Below, one piece after another: positions 9,494-17,691 of a DNA stretch of 64,000 nucleotides; positions within the stretch are counted from its first letter, which is position 1; each line of letters begins with the position of its first letter. The notes beneath the pieces were generated by a model. That model saw nothing but the letters and a program-made list of their open reading frames with translations, did not search any database and was not told the origin of the DNA. This DNA is from Lithodes maja (Eukaryota > Arthropoda > Malacostraca > Decapoda > Lithodidae), in NCBI GenBank assembly GCA_037953745.1, contig JBAKBP010007402.1, forward strand, positions 36,339 to 100,338, written 5' to 3'. The position numbers and the translations under genes are program-made.

Positions 9494-12373
9494 ATGAATG
9501 TAAATGTAGATCCGACCAGAACCAAAAATTCGATGAAAGAACGTTCTGCGAGTTCTAAAACCGCAACTTTAAAGGTTTTCTATGCAAACGCTCGTAGCAT
9601 ACGCAATAAATTTTCAGATTTAGAGGAACTAGTGTTTACAGAAAATTATGATGTGATTGGCATAACAGAATCTTGGCTCAATACAGAAGATAGAGACTTT
9701 TTAGCAGAGTATTCACTTCCCGGTTATGTAATGTTTGAGAACAGCCGAATAAATAAAAATGGAGGTGGCGTTTTATTTTATATCAAAGAAAGTCTTAACC
9801 CGACCCTCGTGTCAAAACCTCAAATTGTGAACGTCGACACATCTTTTGTGCTAATAAAGAATAATAAAGGTACAAAAATAATACTTGCGTTAATATACAG
9901 ACCTCCAGCTCAATCAGTGCAAACTGACCGAGAAATTTACGAACAAATTGCAGATGTAAGTAACTCACAAGATACCGTAATTTTTGGCGACTTTAATTTA
10001 CCTGTGACCAAGTGGGGCGATACTCTTACTTCACACTCCGGACATGACTTGTATACGAACTTGCAAGAGAGTTCGCTTTATCAATTTGTTCGAACGCCGA
10101 CCCGTGGTAATAACGTTCTTGACATTGTACTTGCAACAAAAGAAGAATTGATAGAGAATTTGAATGTTGGTGATGAATTCAGTAACAGCGACCATCGTAC
10201 GATAACTTTCACTTTAAAGTTTACTAGTAACGAACCAAATAGTAGCATCGAAAAAGTCCCTAATTTCAAGAAAGCAAACTTCCATAAACTTAGAGCTATG
10301 TTTAAAGAAACTGACTGGAGCTTTTTAATTAACAATAACGATATAAATACATCTTGGAAGTTATTCGAAACCACTTACCTAAAAGCAGTGCAAGACTGCA
10401 TACCATCGAAAATACGGCGTCCAGGCCATAATAATAAGCCCAAATGGTGGAATAAAGATATTTCAAACTGCCTGCTTGCTAAAAAATTTGCTAATGATAG
10501 ATTAAAATCCTCACAAAATGACGAAGAACGGCTGAAATTTGTAGAGCTACGACGCAAAGCCAAAAAGTTAATTAAGCAAAGTAAAAAGACCTTAGAGTTA
10601 CATATTGCGAATCAAAGTAAAACAAACCCGAAAGAATTCTATAGTTATATCAGAAAGAAAAAAGTAGTTACTTCAACTGTTGGACCGTTAGTCGATGAAA
10701 AAGGAGAATACACCAAAGACGAAGTACAAATGAGTAATGCCCTCAATACCTTCTTTGCATCAGTTTTTACAACCGAAGACCTCAGTGATATCCCTACACC
10801 ATCGCCGATTCAGATTGATAATTCAGATCTTCTAAGCAATATTACCGTTACAGAGAGAGAAGTATTGAATTGTTTAGATAAACTCAAAGTAAATAAAACG
10901 CCAGGACCTGATACAATCTCGCCTAGAGTTCTAAAGGAAGCTAAGAATGAGCTCTCCAAACCACTGACATTACTATTCAATAAATCCTTGCAGTCTGGAA
11001 CTATGCCTGATCAGTGGAAGCTAGCCAACGTAACACCGATATTCAAAAAAGGCAGCAAATCCCTACCCAGTAACTATCGTCCAATTAGCTTAACCTCAGT
11101 TGTATGTAAAATGCTAGAAACGGTCATACGAGACAGACTCGTAAATCACTTAGAGGAAAATAACATACTTAAAGATACTCAACACGGCTTTCGTAAAAAA
11201 CGTTCCTGTTTAACAAACCTCTTAGACTTCTTCCACGATATCCTCAACCTCTACGATGAGAGTAAAGCTGTAGATATTATATACCTTGATTTTCAAAAGG
11301 CCTTTGACAAAGTTCCCCACAAACGTTTACTGCTAAAACTAAAAGCGCATGGAATACAAGACGGTGTGTTGAAATGGATAGAAAATTGGCTCAACAACAG
11401 AAAGCAAAGAGTAGTCATAAACGGTAAGGCATCTAAATGGACCAATGTAAGTAGCGGGGTACCCCAGGGATCGGTACTAGGACCAATTCTCTTTCTAATT
11501 TACATCAACGACATAGATGAGGGTCTCACCTGCACAATCTCAAAATTTGCTGACGATACAAAAATTGCAAATAGCGTACTCTCAAAAGAACAAGTTGACG
11601 ATATGCAACACAATCTAGATAAATTGTCATGTTGGGCCCAAATTTGGCAAATGAGTTTCAATGCGGATAAATGTAAAGTACTACATGTCGGATACCTAAA
11701 TGAGAAAGCAAACTATTCGATGAATGGCACTCAGCTTAAGAATGTAAACAGAGAAACTGATCTGGGAGTAACAATATCGAGTAACCTAAAACCGAGTCAA
11801 CAATGTTCAGAAGTTGTTAAGAAGGCAAACAAAATAATTGGCTTTATAGGCAGGTCATTTGAGCATAAATCCAAAGAAGTTATCCTAACCCTTTACAATT
11901 CCTTAGTCCGCCCTCTTCTGGAATACTGCGTTCAATCCTGGTGCCCTTATTACCAAAAAGATATAAACAAGCTAGAACGAGTTCAACGTAGAGTTACCAA
12001 AATGATACCTAGCCTAAAGAACAAACCATACGAAGAGCGTCTTAGAGAATTAAATCTATTTCCTTTAACCCAGCGCAGATTAAGAGGCGACTTAATTCAA
12101 GTGTTCAAAATCATCAAAGGCATCGACAATATGAACTGTAGTAAGTACTTCACTATCAACCAATCTAATTACACACGGGGAAACGGTTGAAAAATTATTG
12201 GTAAATCTTTTAACTCGCACGAATCTAAGAATTTCTTCTTCAATCGAGTTGTCAACTTGTGGAATGGGCTTCCCCGAAACGTTATAGACTGCAGCACCGT
12301 TGATTCATTTAAATTCCGCCTAGACAAATATCTCGCATCAAACCCGCGACTGACTGCGTTTGTAAATGAATAA
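9494..12373 (+). pseudogene. CR1 ORF2 polyprotein (endonuclease-reverse transcriptase), copy 1, one premature stop
   Basis: From the first ATG (9494) the protein would be 959 residues. The N-terminal APE-type endonuclease shows NARS, ITESWL with Glu59, GDFN at 165-168 and SDH at 232-234. The reverse transcriptase follows with NKTPGPDTI, PISLTSV, DFQKAFDKVPH, GVPQGSVLGP and the catalytic FADD at 685-688. The C-terminal part has the YCVQSWCPYY and RLRGDLIQVFKI signatures of the CR1 clade. A TGA at 12188-12190 replaces the TGC present in the sibling copies at codon 899, cutting about 60 residues; the frame continues open to TAA at 12371-12373. The frame lies -1 to ORF1 and is open, without an ATG, well back into ORF1. 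Confidence 0.92.
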
Positions 12374-12582
12374 CTTTATCCTCCCCTCAGTTACTAACCC
12401 ATATGTCCCCTACTAACTTCCTAGTCCTGCCACATTAGTGGCAGGGCAGTAGTTCCCTTTCCAATGTTCCCTTACCCACTCTAAACCACTGTTTGGACAC
12501 TTGATCCTCAGTGTTTTGGAGGACAAGCAGCCTAGAAGGGTCACTAGATCTGTTGTTGCTTGATTTCCTTTGTACTCCTTTG
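12374..12582 (+). other. CR1 copy 1 3' UTR
   Basis: The same sequence is found inverted at 21887-22096 after copy 2. It ends in tandem CCTTTGTACT steps, presumably the signal recognised by the reverse transcriptase. Copies 3 and 4 lack roughly the last 160 bp. Confidence 0.8.
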
Positions 12583-13602
12583 TCTCTGACAGAAAAAATA
12601 CGGGAGCAAAATGAAAATGATGAGGTGGGTGAAGAGGAACAACGAAATGCAAGACAGGAAATTACAAAGAGCAGAGAAGAGAGACAGAAACATAGCCTAG
12701 AACAAATTAAGACCAGATGTAGGGAAGAACTGAAAATGAGAGTTGAGATGGCACAAGACACGGGGGCTTCAAATTGGCTCACATCATTACCAATAAAGGA
12801 GAAAGGCTTCAGCTTAAATAAACAAGAATTCAATGATGCCGTACCCTTGAGGTATGGGTGGCCAGTTTCGAACCTGCCGCTGAAATGTGCATGCGGTGAA
12901 ATAAACAACCCAGACCACTGTATGACCTGTAAGAAAGGAGGATTCATCTGTATCCGGCATGATGAAGTACGAGACATCACTGAACAAATGCTGGACGAGG
13001 TGTGCCATGATGTCAGAATCGAACCGGAACTTCTGCCTATGGACGGACAGCGCTTGGCCCACAATACTGCAAATATTTCAAATGAAACAAGAGTGGACGT
13101 AAGTGCTCGAGGTTTTTGGACGAGGGGACAACGGGCTTTTTTCGACATCAGAATCTTCAACCCAAGAGCACAAACCTATCGTGAGCGAGGACACAAGGCG
13201 GCATACTTGAGAAACGAAAGTGAGAAAAAACGCACTTATGAAGAAAGAATTTAGAACAGGGATCAAGGAAGCTTTACTCCTCTGGTCTTCTCATTGTCGG
13301 GAGGTATGGGACCTTCTGCAAGTGTCTTCTCTGCCAGATTAGCTGAACAAATATCGGAGAAAAAGCGCCAGCATAGAAGCCAAGTCATAACTTGGATGAG
13401 ATGCCGGCTCTGTTTCTCTCTTCTCAGGTCTGCACACCTATGTCTCAGGGGTACAAGGTCCTCCCCGCTACAGAGGACGAGAGTGAGAGACTTGGACTTT
13501 GAAATGGTCGATGGCGGAGGGACGAATTGGGGAACAACTAGGTTGATTGTAGGGAGGTACTGGTACAATAAGATAAACTACAATGTAACTAGAATAAGAT
13601 AG
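12583..13602 (+). pseudogene. middle LINE C-terminal region: CCHC zinc finger and R2-like endonuclease
   Basis: The frame resumes after the CR1 insertion with SLTEKI and a charged helix, then a CxC...H...C finger (starting at 12886) followed by RHDEVRD (12955 on) and an acidic pair in RVDVSARGFW...AFFDIRIF. This order, finger, RHD/RHN, then D...D, is that of the restriction-enzyme-like endonuclease of R2/NeSL-type LINEs, which nicks target DNA for cDNA priming. An in-frame TAG at 13252-13254 splits the C-terminus, and the frame resumes as GSFTPLVFS and ends at TAG 13600-13602. Assignment to the restriction-like endonuclease class is by motif pattern only. Confidence 0.7.
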
Positions 13603-13641
13603 ATTGTACACCACTTTGTAACTGTCACCTTAATAAAAAAA
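13603..13641 (+). other. short 3' UTR and A-tail of the middle LINE
   Basis: Only 39 bp separate the stop codon from the tail TTAATAAAAAAA, which doubles as a polyadenylation signal. The tail abuts the right copy of the target-site duplication. Confidence 0.75.
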
Positions 13642-13660
13642 GTGTGTGCTTGAGGGGTGC
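13642..13660. repeat. target-site duplication, right copy
   Basis: Matches 7311-7331 apart from a 2-nt indel. On the minus strand it encodes APLK in the same frame as the left copy. Confidence 0.85.
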
Positions 13661-14071
13661 CCGCTTGTTGTAACGAATTTTACTGCTGGGCGCTATTGAA
13701 ATGTCGCTGTCTGCCTTACTTGATTGGTGGTGAGGTTTCTTCAATGTTGAACTAGGGCCTGGGTTGGTCTCTACATCTCCGCAGCTGATTAGAGTGTAGC
13801 ACAGCAGGTGTTGTAGCGAGGTCGTGCCAGAGTACTTGCCAAGACGCGGTGCCTTCCCGATGTATGAAATTGACCAGGCAGGAATGGTGCCAGAAATTTC
13901 CTTTGTATGTGTTTTCTGTGTGACGAGGTCCCTCAATACTTGCTTAGTGTTGACCTGGTACACTACCGGTCCCCTCTGCACCTGTATATCGGCACAGCCC
14001 CTCTGGATGTTGAGAAGGATGAAACATAGGGAGAGAGCTATGCCCACCCCCTGCAATCCTCCTCCCGCCAT
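13642..14071 (-). pseudogene. outer LINE polyprotein, N-terminal part with signal-like segment and 2A motif
   Basis: Begins at an ATG (14069-14071, context AAGATGG) and encodes about 143 residues of the outer LINE before the inserted LINE. Residues about 8-22 are hydrophobic (GVGIALSLCFILL), resembling a signal peptide. Residues 99-106 are D-V-E-T-N-P-G-P (13754-13777), preceded by hydrophobic LLCYTLISCG, a complete 2A motif. In known 2A sequences the ribosome skips the last Gly-Pro bond, releasing the upstream peptide (here 105 residues) and continuing translation. 2A motifs are known at the N-terminus of APE-type LINEs of invertebrates. The frame reaches APLK at the target-site duplication and continues at 7331. 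Confidence 0.85.
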
Positions 14072-14217
14072 CTTAGGTGGAGGATGGAGATAGACAAAGA
14101 ATAGAAGGGAGTAGGGGAAGCGAGATGGGGGGAAATAGACACATGAGAAAGAACGGTGGAAAAAAAAAGTAGAAGGGAGTGAAAAAACAACAAAAAGGGT
14201 ACAAATCTAAACATAAT

Positions 14218-14225
<8 letters not shown>
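14072..14225 (-). other. probable 5' UTR of the outer LINE
   Basis: Purine-rich on the plus strand, directly upstream of the N-terminal ATG. The true 5' end of the element could not be found. Confidence 0.4.

Positions 14226-14254
<29 letters not shown>
14226..14254. repeat. (GA)n microsatellite
   Basis: About 14 GA steps. Confidence 0.95.
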
Positions 14255-14259
<5 letters not shown>

Positions 14260-14409
14260 GGTGGGGGAGGCACATTACCACCTAACTCAGAAAGCGAGAG
14301 CAATTTGGGAAATAGGCTCTTAGGAGGCATTAAACTGAAACGTGTACAGAAACCAAGACACATTTCAGCCAGGGGTATGATGTAACCCCACTTCCACGCC
14401 CCCCCCACC

Positions 14410-14410
<1 letters not shown>

Positions 14411-14440
<30 letters not shown>
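14411..14440. repeat. (TC)n microsatellite
   Basis: About 15 TC steps, so it lies inverted with respect to the (GA)n tract 160 bp to the left. Nothing else is seen between them. Confidence 0.95.
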
Positions 14441-14444
<4 letters not shown>

Positions 14445-14450
14445 GTTAAC

Positions 14451-14516
14451 CCGGGAACTGTGGGGAGACTCTTAAGAGTTCCCCCGGCGGACTGCGGGGA
14501 GACTCTTAAGAGTCAG
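14451..14516. repeat. duplicated palindrome GACTCTTAAGAGT(C/T)
   Basis: Two copies of a roughly 35-bp unit, each with GGGGAGACTCTTAAGAGT; the second contains a perfect 14-bp palindrome. GGGAACT and AGTTCCC also pair around the first copy. Confidence 0.75.
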
Positions 14517-14547
14517 AGAAAAAAAAATCAACTTTTGACATCGACAT

Positions 14548-14592
14548 TTTTTTTTTTTTTTTTTTTTATTTTTTATTTTTTTTTTTTTTTTT
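14548..14592. repeat. T-rich low-complexity tract
   Basis: About 45 bp of T interrupted by only two A. Beyond it, to 15070, nothing recognisable is seen. Confidence 0.9.
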
Positions 14593-15070
14593 GGCCCCTG
14601 GGCCATGCAAAATTTCAGTCCTCTACCTCCCCTCCTTCCCCACTTTCCTGCTCTCCTTCAGTTATCACCTATTTTCCCTGTTATTCCCTTATTCTGAGGT
14701 ATATTTTCGTGCTAACATTAGAAATCCGGTTACAGGGTGTGGTCATCACTGATAGCAAGCGAATGCAAGAGAGAGAGAGAGAGTATCGATCGACTGTGTC
14801 TCAGTGGCCTTGGGGGAAATTGGCGGGAAAGCAGCTTGCCTCACCCATACATTATACAACTCGCGGGCTATATCTCCGATTTTGACCATCCAAACGCTGT
14901 TTTCACTCGTTTTATTGTTGTTTCAGGTTAATACCTTTATAATCAACCCATAATAGGCGCATATGGATAAGTATTAATGCTATTAATGGTACAACGAATA
15001 TTTTAGTGACGGAAACACCTCAAATACGTCAGCACAGGGGGACGTTTCCAATTACCCCCATGCGCACTTG

Positions 15071-15454
15071 TTAGAGGGAGCCCACCTCGCTTTTCTCTCT
15101 CTTTCTCTCCCTCTCTCTTCGGCGTGTATCCATTCGGCCCCATTCAGCCTACTGTTTTAAGACGTTTACCCCCATCCGGGTGTCAATGTTTTCTTGGCGA
15201 GTGGTAGCGAACCAGTATATATATATTTTTGCTTTGACAGTAGGCTAAATTTGTAAATTTTTAGATAGAAAAATGTTTCCGGCGAAGCCGGATTTCTCCA
15301 TACAATGCTGGCTCGCTATCGCTCGCCAGGAAGAAATCGACACCTGGATGGGGATAAACGTCTTAAATTAGTTGGATTAATATGGCCGAATGGATACAAG
15401 CCAGGGAAAGAGAGAAAAGGAAAGAAAGATAAATAAAGCCGGTGACCCCTCTTA
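15071..15454 (+). mobile_element. palindromic MITE, copy 1
   Basis: The two halves are reverse complements: TATCCATTCGGCC and GGCCGAATGGATA, then GTTTTAAGACGTTT and ACGTCTTAAA, then CATCC(G/A)GGTGTC and GACACCTGGATG. A small TCCGGC-GAA-GCCGGA hairpin sits in the centre. Ends are TTAGAGGGAGCCCACC and GGTGACCCCTCTTA. No coding sequence is present. A second copy lies at 16659-17035 in opposite orientation. Confidence 0.8.
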
Positions 15455-15497
15455 AAATAACTTAGAGAAGTTGACATAATGAATATAAGCGCCATTT

Positions 15498-15598
15498 GAG
15501 GAGGAGCACTTTATTGATAACGTTTCGCAAATATCTTCTTCAGGTCACTGACGTAAAGAAGATATCTGCGAAACGTTGTCAACAAAGTGCTCCTCCTC
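15498..15598. repeat. 43-bp inverted repeat carrying a hammerhead/Penelope-like motif
   Basis: Arms 15498-15540 and 15556-15598 are near-complementary. Read toward the right arm, or on the minus strand of the left arm, the motif is (CC)TGAAGAAG, a short spacer, GCGAAACGTTGTC, CAATAAAGTG and a CTCCTCCTC end. A third copy lies at 16511-16560. CTGAAGA...GAAAC...GTC resembles a degenerate hammerhead core, as found in the pseudo-LTRs of Penelope-like elements. Stem II is poor, so ribozyme activity is doubtful. Confidence 0.6.
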
Positions 15599-15621
15599 AT
15601 ATTGTGTTTATACTCCCCTCC

Positions 15622-15623
<2 letters not shown>

Positions 15624-15682
<59 letters not shown>

Positions 15683-15742
15683 TCTCTTTCTCACTCTCTC
15701 TCTCTTTCTCACTCTCTCTCTCTTTCACGCTCTCTCTCTCTC
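15624..15742. repeat. (CT)n microsatellite, interrupted
   Basis: About 120 bp of CT steps with TTTC and CACT interruptions. Confidence 0.95.
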
Positions 15743-15745
15743 ATT

Positions 15746-15780
15746 TATCTATCTATCTATCTATCTATCTATATCTATTT
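15746..15780. repeat. (TATC)n microsatellite
   Basis: About seven TATC steps directly before the mariner-like MITE; a matching tract follows it at 16268-16312. Confidence 0.9.
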
Positions 15781-15787
15781 CTATATA

Positions 15788-16249
15788 CAGGGTGTCCCAG
15801 GAGGAAAGGGCATAACTTTGGGAAATGATAAAACAAGGTATTCTAAGCCTAACATGTTCTATAACAGAAAGTCCAAATCTCAACCGTTAAAAAGATATTG
15901 AAGGTTTTATGTAGTGTCCTCCCCTGCCTCACTGTAATGGACTCGTCCATGTTAGATAGTTTCCAACTTGTCCAAAGTGAGCTAATATTTCTATAATCAT
16001 TTTGCAACTTACAGAATTATAATATTTTTATATGAACATGGTAAATTAATTGCAGTTAGATGGAGGTCTGGTAGGCGATAGGGCAGCTAGTCCACCCTTA
16101 TGGAGAAATACTTAAGAAAATGCCATTTTCAACATGCAATATCTCTTTACTGGTTGAGATTTGGAATATTTTTCATAGAACATTTTAGGCTTAGACTATT
16201 TTGTTTTATCATTTCCCAAAGTTATGCCCTTTCCCCCTGGGACACCCTG
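15788..16249. mobile_element. mariner-like MITE with about 110-bp terminal inverted repeats
   Basis: The left end CAGGGTGTCCCAGGAGGAAA and right end TTTCCCCCTGGGACACCCTG are inverted copies; pairing continues for about 110 bp (ACTTTGGGAAATGATAAAAC and onward). TA dinucleotides flank both ends, the target duplication expected of Tc1/mariner elements. The 240-bp interior has no coding frame. Confidence 0.85.
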
Positions 16250-16267
16250 TATATATATCTATACAGT

Positions 16268-16312
16268 ATATCTATCTATCTATCTATTTATCCATCTATC
16301 TATCTATCTATC
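16268..16312. repeat. (TATC)n microsatellite
   Basis: About eleven slightly imperfect TATC steps. Confidence 0.9.
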
Positions 16313-16510
16313 TCTGAGTGCAAGGTGACCTTTAGTATTGAGAGGTGGTCAACTTCATTTTTTTACTCCACCCATTTTTAGAGTAGGTAATTTCATATAA
16401 TAATGAACAAAAGTTGAATACCTTTGCCATGTCAAAATACTTTACTTATTCCTACGTATCGGCAAAGTTGGAAATCGTAGTTAATTACCTCGTATATAAT
16501 CTGTATAATC
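16313..16510. other. no recognised feature
   Basis: AT-rich sequence with no repeat or frame of note. Confidence 0.5.
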
Positions 16511-16560
16511 TGACCTGAAGAAGCTATATGCGAAATGTTGTCAATAAAGTGATCCTCCTC
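16511..16560 (+). repeat. third copy of the hammerhead/Penelope-like motif
   Basis: GACCTGAAGAAG, short spacer, GCGAAATGTTGTC, AATAAAGTG, ending TCCTCCTC. It is in the same orientation as the right arm of the inverted pair at 15556-15598. Confidence 0.65.
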
Positions 16561-16658
16561 AGATGGTGTGTTTTATCTATAGTCTGTATACCAGATAAAT
16601 ACTCCACCACTGAGCCAGAAAATAGGATAGAATGATGGGGAACATTGCCATCGCCATC

Positions 16659-17035
16659 AAGGGGGGTCACCGTTTTTTTTTGTTTTTGTATCTTTCTCTC
16701 CTTTTCTCTCTTTCCCTGGCTTGTATCCATTCGTCCCAATTCAGCCAACTGTTTTACGACATTTATCCCCATCCAGGTGTCGATTTCTTCCTGGCGAGCG
16801 ACAGCGAGCCAGCATTGTATGGAGAAATCCGGCTTCGCCGGAGACATTTTTGTATCGAAAAATTTACAAATTTAGCTTGCTGTCAAAACAAAAATATATA
16901 TATGCTGGCTCGCTACCGCTCTCCAGGAAAATATTGACACCTGGATGGGGGTAAACGTCTTAAAACAGTAGGCTGAATGGATACAAGCCAAAGAGAGTGG
17001 GAGAGAAAGATAATAAAGCGAGGTGGGCCCCCTTA
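16659..17035 (-). mobile_element. palindromic MITE, copy 2
   Basis: Same element as 15071-15454, inverted: its right end (GCGAGGTGGGC) is the reverse complement of the left end of copy 1. The internal inverted arms and the central TCCGGC hairpin are kept. Confidence 0.8.
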
Positions 17036-17219
17036 GCTTCCATCCTGGCATCAACATTATAGCTACAGTAAGCGGCTTTAAAATATCACCAATCATGTCA
17101 TTAATTTAATATCAAACGTAATATACATAATCATCAATAACATCAATCCCTAATATATTACATTTTTATTAATTTCACTCCAACACCAAACACCTCCCAA
17201 TGAAATTAATGAAAGCATG

Positions 17220-17291
17220 TGATCCACCGGGATTCGAACCTGGGTTACCACACACATTTTCTAAACACTGTAACCATTACACCATCAAGAC
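17220..17291 (-). tRNA. tRNA-like sequence (glutamine-type resemblance), probably a pseudogene or SINE head
   Basis: The minus strand has an A box TGGTGTAATGGTTA and a B box GGTTCGAATCC at tRNA spacing, ending CCGGTGGATCA. The A box and the CGGTGGA end resemble tRNA-Gln. The T stem has one mismatch and the acceptor stem pairs poorly, so a working tRNA is unlikely. The pol III promoter boxes are intact. Confidence 0.5.
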
Positions 17292-17691
17292 AGTTACATG
17301 CTTTATTACATGCTTTATCACTATACATATATATCATAATTAGTATCAACATGAGCAGGTTCATTCTCCTGCACTACACATACACCCCAGCCACCATAAT
17401 TATGTGTCGTGGTGGATCAAGGTTACCAAATCAAGTCCGCTAGATAGTCAATAAATGCCAAATATCCCTAGACTAATGGCACAGTCTCTACAATATCGCT
17501 CTAAAATGGCTCAAATCTCCAGAATATTGCTAGAATTTATGTCGCTAGATGAAATAATTTGGCGCTAGATCTAAGTAAATACCTCTAGATGTAGCGAAAA
17601 GTAAGTAAATTGGCAACACTGGCGCTGACAAGGACCTCATTTGGTGTTGATCCTTCACTGATTATCCTACCGACGTGATGATCCAACTGCT
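17292..17691. other. no recognised feature before the satellite
   Basis: Several CTAGAT and GGCGCTAGAT strings recur, but no gene or transposon end was identified. Confidence 0.5.

Larger units (their letters stand above)
8152..12582 (+). mobile_element. CR1-clade LINE, copy 1, apparently full length (4.43 kb)
   Basis: Contains a 5' UTR with short tandem repeats, ORF1, ORF2 and a 3' UTR ending in CCTTTGTACTCCTTTG, a short-repeat terminus typical of CR1. It is inserted without a detectable target-site duplication, which is common for CR1. It is the only copy in the window that keeps the 5' end and ORF1; the three copies inside the satellite start at or just upstream of ORF2. Confidence 0.9.
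7332..13641 (+). mobile_element. middle LINE (R2-like endonuclease type), 5'-truncated, interrupted by CR1
   Basis: This plus-strand retrotransposon is inserted in the outer LINE with a 19-21 bp target-site duplication. Its 5' end is truncated within reverse transcriptase motif A, and its 3' end is an AATAAAAAAA tail. It is itself split by a CR1 element at 8152-12582. Deleting that CR1 joins codon GAG (8149-8151) directly to TCT (12583-12585) in the same frame. Confidence 0.85.

Noticed and set aside
13642..13700. Second, independent 2A-bearing element rather than part of the outer LINE
   Set aside because: The duplicated APLK codons at 7331 and 13660 are in the same frame on both sides of the inserted LINE, so both pieces belong to one element.
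17220..17291. Functional tRNA gene
   Set aside because: A and B boxes are good but acceptor and D stems pair poorly; kept only as tRNA-like.
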